Below are positions 37,691 to 46,161 of a stretch of 64,000 bases of DNA, in pieces. The notes under the pieces are model-generated. The model worked only from the letters and a program-made list of their open reading frames with translations. It did not search any database and was not told the DNA's origin. Each line of letters opens with the position of its first letter. The stretch's first letter is position 1. This DNA comes from Tritrichomonas musculus (lineage: Eukaryota; Parabasalia; Tritrichomonadida; Tritrichomonadidae), in assembly GCA_039105265.1 (NCBI GenBank), contig JAPFFF010000002.1, forward strand, positions 558,001 through 622,000, given 5' to 3'. The position numbers and the translations under genes were made by a program.

Positions 37691-38002
37691 TTTCGATTTT
37701 AAATAACGTTTTTTACCTAAATTTTATGAAATTTTATTCTTTCATAAATATCTTGTGAAGTAAAACTAAATTTGAAGAGATTTTGATTTTATTCCATGTA
37801 GAGTATAGATTTTTTAGGAAAAAATAGATTATTAGCCGATATAAAGAGTTTTAAAAATGATGATTTTGGACAAAAAAATGAATTTATTATTTGTTTTTAA
37901 CTTTTATAATATTTCTACAAAATATATTTAATTTTATTTATCATGAATTGTTGGTTTCCTTTTGCAAAATTTGTATTTTAAATAAGTGAAAATCAATTTA
38001 GA
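37691..38002. other. Divergent intergenic region
   Basis: The shared upstream region of the coiled-coil gene (minus) and the small gene at 38003 (plus). AT-rich. No specific element recognised. Confidence 0.4.
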
Positions 38003-38236
38003 ATGAGTTCAATACGGCAAAGTGATTACCTAAGACTCTGTCAAGCGACTGCAAAAACAAATTCTCCTAATGATCAGCCAATTATCACGCAGATGAGTGA
38101 TTTTATGACTTTTTTATCAAAATTGCCAAGCAAAGATAATATTCAGCAATTAGACGTTGAAAAATACGAAGAATTACTTAATTTTGTTGAAAAGGAAATC
38201 GAGATTTTCCAAAACCCAGTGCTTGATCATGATTAG
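38003..38236 (+). CDS. Small hypothetical protein (77 residues)
   Basis: The ATG at 38003 opens a 77-residue frame with coding-like composition (Gln, Asp, Glu, Lys, Leu mixed, not low complexity), predicted helical at the C-terminal half (DVEKYEELLNFVEKEIEIF). It stands alone between two minus-strand genes with its own spacer on both sides. No family recognised and no signal peptide. It is longer and better balanced than the random frames in this AT-rich DNA, but a chance frame remains possible. Confidence 0.55.
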   Translation: MSSIRQSDYLRLCQATAKTNSPNDQPIITQMSDFMTFLSKLPSKDNIQQLDVEKYEELLNFVEKEIEIFQNPVLDHD

Positions 38237-38489
38237 TTTCTGTATAATTCATTCTATATTATTAATTTTTATTTTTATTTGTAAAAATGTGAATATTTCT
38301 ATTTTTATTAATTTTACTTTAATTTGATGATCATTAAGTATTATTTGATATTAAAAAATTTCATCATTGTTGTAAATGTTGAATTCGTTTTACAGTTTCT
38401 TTATAAAAAAATAATAATAATGCTATAATTCAATATACTAATAATAATTTTATACAAAATCATACATATAATGGTAATTTATTTGATTA

Positions 38490-40247
38490 TCAAATTTTGA
38501 TAACAGTACTTCTTAATTCATCAACAATTGGCAGCCATGTTTCATTAAAAGTATCAAGTTCAACAGTTGTAGGTTGATCTCTAAGCAAATCATGGCAATT
38601 GAGAGTCGGGCATCTTTGAGGATTTTTCCAACAATATTTGAGTTGAGAATTATGTGTTTCAGGCACTTCTTTATTCATCACAGCGTGATATTGTGCACCT
38701 GCAACATCTGCAGCAACGTTGTACCAGTTTCTGCAGGAGTAGTTGTAAGGAAGGATTTCGATTAGATGAGTTGAGTGGCTTTTCCGACTTTCTTGCATCC
38801 AAATCACATGAGAAAGCCCACTTCCATGTAGACCGGCAATAACTGAAGCTCTTGAAGCCATTTCTATTTGTTGATCAACATTGATGAGATGAAGTTGAAC
38901 TTTTTCAACATGGCAAAAAGAACACGTTGATTTCATTAATTCAAACAACTCATCGATGTTTCCAATGTTACGTGATCCTTTACCACGATCAATTAAAATG
39001 ACATATGGTTGTTTGCCATATCCAACTTCGTTTGCTGGAATCACTAACTCATTTAAAATAGCTTCTCTCATACCAATGGCGGTTGATCGATTGAAATTGT
39101 ATTGAAATGCAATTGAATCGTCATATGTTCGTTTTGGATTAGGGTCTCGTTCGAGCTTTTCAATTCCTATTGTTCCTGCATGCATCAAAATCGTAGGATT
39201 TTGATCTTCAATAATAGTAACAGGATAAATTGAAAAAATTTTCATAAACGAATGAAAAGCCCAAACCCCATCAGAACGAACGTAAATCCGTCTGTTTTCT
39301 TTTGTATCAGATCCTTTAAGTACATGATTGATGAAGTTATATAATGGTATCATAAAATCAAAAATCGTGTGCCACAACATATAATAATTATGAAAAACGC
39401 CATAAACATAGCAAAAGTCTGTTATTGAGGATAAATGACGAGGATCATCATCAAAATCATTGTCTTCTTCGAATTTTTTGTTCAATTCGCTCGGGCTTAG
39501 ATTTAATACAATTGGTTCAATTATAAAACGATCTGTATCTTTGTCAAATGGTGGTGCTCTAGGGCCTGGAACTATAAAAGGCTCGGGAAACTCGAAAACT
39601 GCTGGAGAAAAGAAGAAAAAATGATGGTCAAAAAAAGCAATGTTTCGAAACTCACACCATCTTGTCTCAAAAACTTCTTTATGGTGGCATCTAAAGCGTG
39701 AATAATCGAAATAGTTGATATCATGAATATCAAATTCTGTTGCTGTGAGTCTGATATCAGTTTTACTAATGATATAAGGTTCGAGTTCATTGTAATCTGT
39801 AGAAACATTTTTATCAGGAGCGGCACATATTAAAATTGCTGAGTAGTTATCAACAACTGGTAGATAAAAAGAAAAACTGATTGTATTAGAAGATCTTTTT
39901 TCTAATTTCGCTGTTCCTAATGGGAAAAAAATTACCTGTGAAAGCCAATTTGTTCTTAAAGCGAAGTGAGATAATAAATATGTTTGATTTTTTGTAGGTA
40001 GAAGTCTTTTATACTTAACAATAATTATATCATTCTTGGTAGAAACTTCTTCAATTGAATCGCAAACAGAAGGGAGTGAATTGATTGTAATATATTTTTC
40101 TTCATTTTTGTTAATATCGTTTTCTGTAGGTTCAGGATATGGAAAGAAGAGGAGCAAAATATAATCAACTAAACAAAACGAAAATAAAAAATAAATTATA
40201 AAAATCAAGTTTTGTTTATCTTTGATAAATTTCCTTGGAAAAGGCAT
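38490..40247 (-). CDS. GT61-like (DUF563) type II membrane glycosyltransferase
   Basis: 585 residues from the ATG at 40245-40247. A longer frame to 40448 is rejected because it reads through the tRNA gene at 40350-40420. A short basic cytoplasmic start is followed by one transmembrane segment (~13-34, LIFIIYFLFSFCLVDYILLL), giving type II topology. The C-terminal catalytic region shows the GT61 hallmarks: VILIDRGKGSRNI, then HLINVDQQIEMASRASVIAG leading into LHGSGLSHVIWM, then HLIEILPYNYSCRNWY. GT61 enzymes, including EOGT, POMGNT2 and plant xylosyltransferases, add sugars in the ER or Golgi. Donor and acceptor cannot be predicted. Related genes are numerous in trichomonads. Confidence 0.85.
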   Translation of the reverse strand: MPFPRKFIKDKQNLIFIIYFLFSFCLVDYILLLFFPYPEPTENDINKNEEKYITINSLPSVCDSIEEVSTKNDIIIVKYKRLLPTKNQTYLLSHFALRTNWLSQVIFFPLGTAKLEKRSSNTISFSFYLPVVDNYSAILICAAPDKNVSTDYNELEPYIISKTDIRLTATEFDIHDINYFDYSRFRCHHKEVFETRWCEFRNIAFFDHHFFFFSPAVFEFPEPFIVPGPRAPPFDKDTDRFIIEPIVLNLSPSELNKKFEEDNDFDDDPRHLSSITDFCYVYGVFHNYYMLWHTIFDFMIPLYNFINHVLKGSDTKENRRIYVRSDGVWAFHSFMKIFSIYPVTIIEDQNPTILMHAGTIGIEKLERDPNPKRTYDDSIAFQYNFNRSTAIGMREAILNELVIPANEVGYGKQPYVILIDRGKGSRNIGNIDELFELMKSTCSFCHVEKVQLHLINVDQQIEMASRASVIAGLHGSGLSHVIWMQESRKSHSTHLIEILPYNYSCRNWYNVAADVAGAQYHAVMNKEVPETHNSQLKYCWKNPQRCPTLNCHDLLRDQPTTVELDTFNETWLPIVDELRSTVIKI

Positions 40248-40349
40248 TCGAGAACGAGATTTGTAAGTATTTCGCCAGTGTTTTATTAAAAAACCTCTGG
40301 CCAAATAGCCTCTAAAAATATATGAATGATATAAAAAAGGCAAAAATAT

Positions 40350-40420
40350 TCTCTTGGGAAGAGTCGAACCTCCGTCCCGGGATTCAAAGTCCCATATGAT
40401 AGCCGTTACACCACAAGAGA
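40350..40420 (-). tRNA. tRNA-Gln (anticodon UUG)
   Basis: On the minus strand the 71-nt sequence folds as a cloverleaf. The acceptor stem TCTCTTG pairs perfectly with CAAGAGA, and a D arm starts TGGTGTAACGGC. The anticodon stem GGGA/TCCC encloses the loop CTTTGAA, giving anticodon TTG. The T arm GGAGG-TTCGACT-CTTCC carries the conserved TTCGA. It contains internal A- and B-box promoter sequences and no intron. It lies 103 bp upstream of the GT61-like start on the same strand. Confidence 0.95.
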
Positions 40421-40587
40421 TTTCATTTAATAATATTAAATTCATCAACTAAGTGTATATTAAAGTTGAACAAACAAAAAATTAAATATTGAATATATGA
40501 TATATTTTACAATGTATAAAATATTAAAAAATAAAAAGAAATGTAAGTGAAATAAACGTATTTAAAATAAAAACACAATAACGATGA

Positions 40588-41544
40588 TTATTCCCGTATA
40601 TCAAAAAGTAAGGCTTGTAAAGATGTATAATAATCATGAACTTCATCTTTTAACTTTTCAAGCATTTTAATGGTTAATGTTTGAGACCAAGCGAAGAAGA
40701 ACTCAAGTTTTTTGAAAACTTTTTTATATTTAGCTTCTTTCGCGATTGAATGAGCTTCAGAAAGAGCCTTGTATACATGAGCATTAGACTGAAGGCACAT
40801 TTCAACATCACGAACAACTTCAACCATCCATTGAAATTCAACAAATATTTCTGGATCTTTTGTGTTATTAACGCATTGATTTAAGGCATACTTAACAGAT
40901 GGTAATTCTCCAGCATTTAGCTCAAGCACTGAAGATATAGAAACCAAAACATTGCAAGCTCCCTCAAAATCAAATGAAACATCTCCATTGTATAATCGCA
41001 TTGTGTAGCAATAAGAATACAAAATATCTACAAGATGAAATATTAAAGAAGCTGAAAACTGTCGTGGAGGAGTTGTGATAGGTTTCGGAAAGTTAGCAAT
41101 AACTTTCTTCTCCCACCAAGCTTCCCATGGCTCAACTTCAGTTTGGATATTAAAATGTTTATTTGAGCTCACTTCAAAACCAGAATTTTCTTGGTCTGTT
41201 TCATCCTCTGCATAGGTAGATTCATCTTCGTTTACTTTTAAATCGTCAATCATTTTTTTTTCATCTTGATTATTCAAACTGCTTTCAATTTTAGTTTCAT
41301 TATATTCTGCAAGAAGTTTTCGTGTTTTCAATTTGATTTCGTCTGAAACCTTTGGTGGAGGGTAGTCTTTCATTAGCTCCTTTGAAAACTTGGAGATACA
41401 TAGATTATTATGATTTTTAAAGCAATAACTCGTACAATAAACAATTCCACAATTTGGGCACCTGTATTTTGCAGAATTTTTGTGGCAAACATCGCATATA
41501 CCTGTTATTTCATTAAGAAAAATAGATTCTGGATTATTTTTCAT
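40588..41544 (-). CDS. HIT-type zinc finger protein, ZNHIT2-like
   Basis: 318 residues. The N-terminal HIT finger (~17-50) has the full Cys/His spacing: CDVCHKNSAKYRCPNCGIVY, then CTSYCFKNHNNLC. It continues with FSKELMKDYPPPKVSDEIKL as in ZNHIT2. A low-complexity acidic linker follows, then EPWEAWWEK and a helical C-terminal domain (~160-318). ZNHIT2 proteins bind R2TP (RUVBL1/2) and help assemble snoRNP and U5 snRNP, which would fit with PRP18 in the same window. Other HIT-finger proteins (ZNHIT3/6) are the alternative, but the C-terminal domain favours ZNHIT2. Confidence 0.8.
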   Translation of the reverse strand: MKNNPESIFLNEITGICDVCHKNSAKYRCPNCGIVYCTSYCFKNHNNLCISKFSKELMKDYPPPKVSDEIKLKTRKLLAEYNETKIESSLNNQDEKKMIDDLKVNEDESTYAEDETDQENSGFEVSSNKHFNIQTEVEPWEAWWEKKVIANFPKPITTPPRQFSASLIFHLVDILYSYCYTMRLYNGDVSFDFEGACNVLVSISSVLELNAGELPSVKYALNQCVNNTKDPEIFVEFQWMVEVVRDVEMCLQSNAHVYKALSEAHSIAKEAKYKKVFKKLEFFFAWSQTLTIKMLEKLKDEVHDYYTSLQALLFDIRE

Positions 41545-41849
41545 ATAAACATCATAACGAGTTTTTTTAAATAGAAAAAAAAAAATTACAAAATTGGAAA
41601 GAATAATTAATTAAACAAAAGCTTTTCGTTATTTTTCTAGTTGCATTTATAAATAACAGATAATTATCTTATTGTCATAGAAATGTCGATTCTTTGAAGA
41701 ATTGAATACCAAATGGTCGAAGAATCTTTTAATAAGTTGTTTTAACAAAAACTGAAACATAAACAGAAAAATTTTAAATAAACTTTATAAAAAGTTGAAA
41801 AAGAAGATGAAAAGATAGAAGTAAAAAAGATTTGCAAAACTGAAAATGT
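41545..41849. other. Short intergenic region
   Basis: Spacer between two minus-strand genes. AT-rich, with no feature recognised. Confidence 0.4.
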
Positions 41850-42206
41850 TTAATGAGAAACAACCAAAACTCCAATCTTCAACTTTTCAAGAATGGCTGG
41901 ATCAACATAAAAGTGTGCACGTTTGAAAGCGGCTGTGATATCGTGATTTTGAGCATTGACGAAACAGGAATCGCCTGTTGGATGGACATTGAGGAATTGA
42001 GTAACGTTGTAAACGTATCCATCAAAGGCTACCCATAAATCGTCTTTGTCTTGATGCATGGCAATTTCATGTGGAGTAATATCTCCAACCCACTCGCATT
42101 GCTTACATTCTTCCATAAACTTTTTCATCTCGGGCGATATTTCAGCATGTAAGTGCTCTTGGATTCCACTTGAGCTCTTCCTTCTTGGAACATTGGGTTG
42201 TGACAT
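41850..42206 (-). CDS. Cytochrome b5-like heme-binding domain protein
   Basis: 118 residues, a single-domain soluble protein. After a ~40-residue head, DITPHEIAMHQDKDDLWVAF-DGYVYNVTQFLNVHPTG gives the b5 core with the first axial His in HPTG (usually HPGG). HDITAAFKRAHFYVDP supplies the second axial His, followed by ILEKLKIGVL. The spacing is closest to the b5 domain of CYB5R4 (NCB5OR) and fungal/plant b5-like proteins, without the reductase part. It should carry electrons to an unknown partner. No membrane anchor is present. The TG instead of GG in the heme loop is a mild deviation. Confidence 0.88.
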   Translation of the reverse strand: MSQPNVPRRKSSSGIQEHLHAEISPEMKKFMEECKQCEWVGDITPHEIAMHQDKDDLWVAFDGYVYNVTQFLNVHPTGDSCFVNAQNHDITAAFKRAHFYVDPAILEKLKIGVLVVSH

Positions 42207-42223
42207 CTTGATAAAGAATTATG

Positions 42224-42229
42224 AAGTGA
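42224..42229 (-). promoter_or_regulatory. Possible initiator (TCACTT) of cytochrome b5-like gene
   Basis: On the minus strand TCACTT lies 18-23 bases upstream of the ATG, matching the trichomonad TCAYW initiator in sequence and distance. Chance match cannot be excluded. Confidence 0.35.
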
Positions 42230-43100
42230 AGTTCAGAAAGGTATGTGAAATGAAAATTTATATGATCTGTGATGTGAAAATTCACAAAAATATTGATTTA
42301 TTTTTTGAATGGGTTAAAAAGGAAATTCTTAATTAAAATAAGTTTATAATGGATATTTAGAAAGAATAAAGAGAATAGTAGGAGAGTAAAATTGAATACT
42401 TAAAGAAATAAGTTTATTCAATTATTTGGCCAATCAATTATTATTTAACACTTTTTCAAAAGCAAACATTTACAAAAAAGGTATAAATATAAATGTTTTT
42501 ATTATTTATGTAGGATTAATGAATTATTATATTTTCTAATTGTAAATATATTTGAATTTTTTGAATTCAATAGATTTTAGGTGAGTAAATCAATATTAAC
42601 TAATTATATCTCAGTAATTTTTATATGTTTCATGTTTTATTCATAGTATTTATTATCATACCTTATTTATAAGATAAAAAAAATAAAACATCCTTTAAAT
42701 ATCCTGAAGAAATTAAAATACTTGCATATATATTGAATACTTTACTCATACAAAAAAAAAATAACCATATTTTCACCAACATTTTTTTTATTGGTAAATT
42801 CCACATAAAATGAGAAAAGCTAAGGTTTTATCTAACAATAATACAAAAAAATACTGAAAATAAAATCGATTGAAAATGAATCACAAAAAATTAAAACCAT
42901 CCGATTTTCAATAGTCAATTCATGAATACGATAGATAGAAAACTCTTAAAAAGTTTTATCGTCTCTTTTTTTGTGTGAGTTTTGATTCTTTAATATAATA
43001 AATAAGCATTTTAATTAAAATGAAAATTAAAATATTGCATAAAATATGAATAATTTTAGATTTTTGAGAAAACTAATGTTTTCTAAAAAAAAACGATCAT

Positions 43101-43372
43101 TTATTCAAAAAACTTTCGTAAACCTCTGATATGAAAAGGCTCAAAAATAAACTCATTTGTCAAAAGATTGAAAAAAAACTCATAATGATTTTGAAATGAA
43201 TAATGATATATCATCATGTTATAGCAACGTCGTGTTTGAATTTTTTTTATGATGAAATTCAGAAACAGTTGGAGATAAATTTGTGTTTGAGATAAAATTA
43301 TTCCTATGAAATTTTCTTTGAAAAGTTTCATCTTCTTGCAATTCGTCAAACGTTTTGCGTATATCATGTTTT
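43101..43372 (-). pseudogene. Possible remnant of a small gene, frame-disrupted
   Basis: On the minus strand one frame gives a coding-like stretch (DIRKTFDELQEDETFQRKF ... SPTVSEFHHKKN) without a start codon. It ends in a stop near 43217, and a neighbouring frame then continues with HYEFFFNLLTNEFIFEPFH-IRGLRKFFE to a stop at 43101. Amino-acid balance in both parts is unlike the surrounding AT-rich DNA. No family recognised. A decayed gene is more likely than two chance frames, but the support is only compositional. Confidence 0.3.
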
Positions 43373-43745
43373 TTTTTATTCTAGTTTATAGAAAAAATCA
43401 ACAAGCATACTCCTAAAAAATCAATGTAAGAATTAAGCCAGTCTAATTTTTTCAGTTTTCAATTCCAAGTTTCAAAAATATGTTGATTTTTGTTAATGTT
43501 TTTATACATCTTTAAAGTAAGAATGATTTTTGCCTTAATCAAGAAAGCCCATTAGTGAAAGAAAAAAATCGATTGTTTCAATAAGCATTGAGAAATCCTT
43601 CTTGATAATGTTTTTATATATGTGTTTTCAATTAAAAAAAACTAAAAAAAAAAAAAATACTATTAAGAATAAAAATGGATATTGTTTTATATAAAAAATA
43701 TTTAACTCATGAAAATTTCAAAAACGAACAATAAATTACAACTGC

Positions 43746-44333
43746 TTAGCACTTGTGCCCTCTACAAATCCAGTTTGAAGAATAGGCAGGAAGTTTTTTA
43801 ACGTTCTGTTCTTCACAAAATGTACATTGGCAGCAATAAGCACACCATCCAGGAGCAAGTATCAAATTTTGTTGAACGTTTTCAGGAAAATTATTCCTCA
43901 AAAAAAGATAGTCTGTTGATTTTTTCCATCTCCTATCAGAGAATCTAAGTACATTATGATCACAACTAATACAAGATAAAGATGAGCATGTTCGTGGACC
44001 ACTCATTTCTGTTGTCATTCCAATAGGTATATTTGGCCCTCCAATGCAAACAGATGAACATTTTTGAACTTTGGAAAAAGTAGGAACGCCTTCGGAAGTT
44101 GATGTAGAGGTGCTCATTGGATTTACAGATAATTTGGGCGAAATTGGGGCTGATTTCGTTATTGATGAAGAGTATGTATAAGAAGATGAAGAAGATTCTG
44201 ATTTTTTTGATGGTGGAAAAGCGTTATTGTTGCCGTTAGTATTACCCGATCGATTACCAAAAATTGGGTCATCTTCATCAGTACCTAAAATATCTTTAAT
44301 AATATCAAGTTCATCTTGATTTAGTTCTGACAT
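43746..44333 (-). CDS. CFAP418 (C8orf37)-like ciliary protein
   Basis: 195 residues. A short acidic helical N-terminus (DELDIIKDILGTDEDD) is followed by a Ser-rich linker (~25-85). The conserved C-terminal domain has KCSSVCIGGPNIPIGMTT, CSSLSCISCDHNVLRFSDRRW, STDYLFLRNNFPE and a terminal Cys-rich block (WCAYCCQCTFCEE ... WICRGHKC). Human CFAP418 has the same blocks in order (LGGSSIPCGIGT, LRCIACDFLV, CDYLFFRNNMPE, ACQCSW). The family is linked to cilia and photoreceptor membranes, consistent with a flagellated cell. Confidence 0.9.
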   Translation of the reverse strand: MSELNQDELDIIKDILGTDEDDPIFGNRSGNTNGNNNAFPPSKKSESSSSSYTYSSSITKSAPISPKLSVNPMSTSTSTSEGVPTFSKVQKCSSVCIGGPNIPIGMTTEMSGPRTCSSLSCISCDHNVLRFSDRRWKKSTDYLFLRNNFPENVQQNLILAPGWCAYCCQCTFCEEQNVKKLPAYSSNWICRGHKC

Positions 44334-44785
44334 AGAATAATTTTAATTTTTAACAGATTTTATCGTTATGGGCAAATATTCATTGGTTTGTAACAGTTTT
44401 TTTTGTTTTGTATTTGACTCCATATATTTATGAGTATAATTATAAAGTGGTATTATATTTTATTTTTTGTATTTTTATTTATTCGAATCTCTTTGTTTTT
44501 GCTCAATAGCATCAATTATTTATTATTCAGGTTATCTGATTTTTTTTGTATTTTCAAAATTAATGCTATAAGTATGTTTTTAAAAGTAATATCTTGTACA
44601 ATTTTATTAATTTTGTATTCACCCATGTCAATCTAAAATTAAAATAAAGTGAATGAATATGGAATCTAAAAGAAAAAGATTATTAATATTGATAAATTTT
44701 AATAAGATTTAAATCAATATTGATTTGGTATTAAAATAAAATGTATTCTACATAGGGTCATGAAAATATGGTCTGTGATCTATTT
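44334..44785. other. Intergenic region
   Basis: Spacer between two minus-strand genes. A plus-strand frame at 44430-44636 encodes only Phe/Leu/Ile-rich sequence produced by poly-T-rich DNA and is not supported. Confidence 0.45.
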
Positions 44786-46057
44786 CTATTTACTTGAGCT
44801 TTCTTTCAAAAAGGTGTCAATCTGTGTCATGATCCTAGGTGGAATATCTTTCATTTTAATGATTGCTTCTACTACAGATCCTACATCATTTTCTGATATT
44901 ATATTATTATACACCAAATAAACCAAAAGATTGAAATCGAACAACTGCATCCATGTTGGGAATGACTCTTTGTTGTTCATATAGGCTACAAAATCAAGTG
45001 GCCCTGGATATTGAGAAGGTGAAGGAAACTCATGAGAAGGGAACTTTGATTCAGTTTGTTTGATTCTCACTGCAGTCAGTAAAATATTTACATTGCATGA
45101 TTTGCATCTTTTATTTTGAACAGAGTTTAGAATTTCTTCTGTAAAATTAACTTCGTGTGGATTATCTGATGGAGAAAAATATTGGCCTTGATCTAATTTC
45201 ATAGCAGCATCAGTAACTTGAAATGCTTCCATTTGAACATTAGAATCATCTTTTGGATCAGGTGTTACAACTAAAGTTGTAAAGTATTCGCTGAAAAAGT
45301 TCTGATAATAGGCTGCTAACTGTACCATATATTGAGTCATTGGATAATGTAGATCTGCCGCATGAGATATTGCAATTCCTACGCATTCCATTCCAAAGTA
45401 ATCAGAAATTAAAAGAGGGATACTAATATCAAAGTCAGGTGAAATTTCAACATGATCTGGATAATTGGTTTGTTCTGGTTCGCATGAACAATGAACTGTT
45501 ATAGTTCCAGTTATTTTGTTGATTCTGCCAAATAAGAATGTAATACGATGTGATGCAAAATTTTCATTAAATGCTATAGCTTGAAAACGGCGAAGTGCCT
45601 CTTTGCCAACCCTGATTTTATAACAACTAGAATCGGCTTGTTCATCAATAACTGGTAATTTTCGTTTTTTATATTCAAAGAAACTAGCTCCGACTGCACG
45701 ATCTCCCCATTGAGCTTGAAAATTTTTTATTTCTTCAGTTTTATTATCATCCTTTCCGATAATTTTATCAGCTCCGTTTGAATATGAAGTTAATGAGCAT
45801 GTTTCAACTTTTGGAAGTTCTCCAGAATATTTGATGTAAACAACTGGATTTCTATTAATATTTGGGATATTGGCCCTCAAGAAGTGGCCTGAGTCATTAA
45901 TTGGAGTATTAAAATTATGATCTAAGTATAACCTTGTTTTATTTGGATCTAAATGAAAAGATTCTGCGGCAATCTTAACGAAATCTTTTACTTGATCAGA
46001 AAGTGCAACTCGAAAAACTTTTGATCCAACAGGTCCACGAACAAGTAATTTTACCAT
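44786..46057 (-). CDS. NPL4: NPL4-like p97/CDC48 cofactor
   Basis: 423 residues. The N-terminal ubiquitin-like (UBX-like) domain (~1-80, MVKLLVRGPVGSKVFRVAL) is followed by the NPL4 core: FGRINKITGTITVHCSCEPEQ, an inactive MPN domain with FGMECVGIAISH, VQLAAYYQ, YFTTLVVTP and MEAFQVTDAAMKL. A C-terminal block FPTWMQLFDFNLLVYLV corresponds to the NPL4 C-terminal helices. NPL4 with UFD1 recruits ubiquitinated substrates to CDC48. The zf-NPL4 Cys ligands expected between the UBX-like and MPN domains are not visible, and the tail lacks an NZF finger. Loss of the finger also occurs in other divergent protists, so the identity is still well supported. Confidence 0.9.
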   Translation of the reverse strand: MVKLLVRGPVGSKVFRVALSDQVKDFVKIAAESFHLDPNKTRLYLDHNFNTPINDSGHFLRANIPNINRNPVVYIKYSGELPKVETCSLTSYSNGADKIIGKDDNKTEEIKNFQAQWGDRAVGASFFEYKKRKLPVIDEQADSSCYKIRVGKEALRRFQAIAFNENFASHRITFLFGRINKITGTITVHCSCEPEQTNYPDHVEISPDFDISIPLLISDYFGMECVGIAISHAADLHYPMTQYMVQLAAYYQNFFSEYFTTLVVTPDPKDDSNVQMEAFQVTDAAMKLDQGQYFSPSDNPHEVNFTEEILNSVQNKRCKSCNVNILLTAVRIKQTESKFPSHEFPSPSQYPGPLDFVAYMNNKESFPTWMQLFDFNLLVYLVYNNIISENDVGSVVEAIIKMKDIPPRIMTQIDTFLKESSSK

Positions 46058-46161
46058 ATTTTATTTATTTTGACCAATTAAAATTTTGAAATGAATTAAA
46101 ATTTTAATTATGTGAACAACTTAAATTTCTAAAGTGCAACTCGAAAAACTATTGATCCAAC
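46000..46161. repeat. 31-bp duplication of NPL4-like 5' coding sequence upstream of the gene
   Basis: The 31 bases at 46000-46030 (inside the NPL4-like gene near residues 10-20) recur at 46131-46161 with a single difference (AACTTTTGATCC versus AACTATTGATCC). The second copy lies ~75 bp upstream of the start codon and is followed by a short GC-rich stretch GCCCGCTAGGCGG. Confidence 0.85.

Larger units (their letters stand above)
42207..43745. other. 1.5 kb intergenic region with a coding remnant
   Basis: Mostly very AT-rich and featureless. The stretch 43101-43372 has coding character on the minus strand and is listed separately. No inverted-repeat-bounded element was found. Confidence 0.45.

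Noticed and set aside
40248-40448. N-terminal 67-residue extension of the GT61-like protein
   Set aside because: It would translate through a clean cloverleaf tRNA-Gln gene. The internal ATG gives a standard type II membrane protein.
42058-42336. Plus-strand frame over the cytochrome b5-like gene
   Set aside because: Mostly antisense to a well-matched cytochrome b5 domain and without recognisable features of its own.
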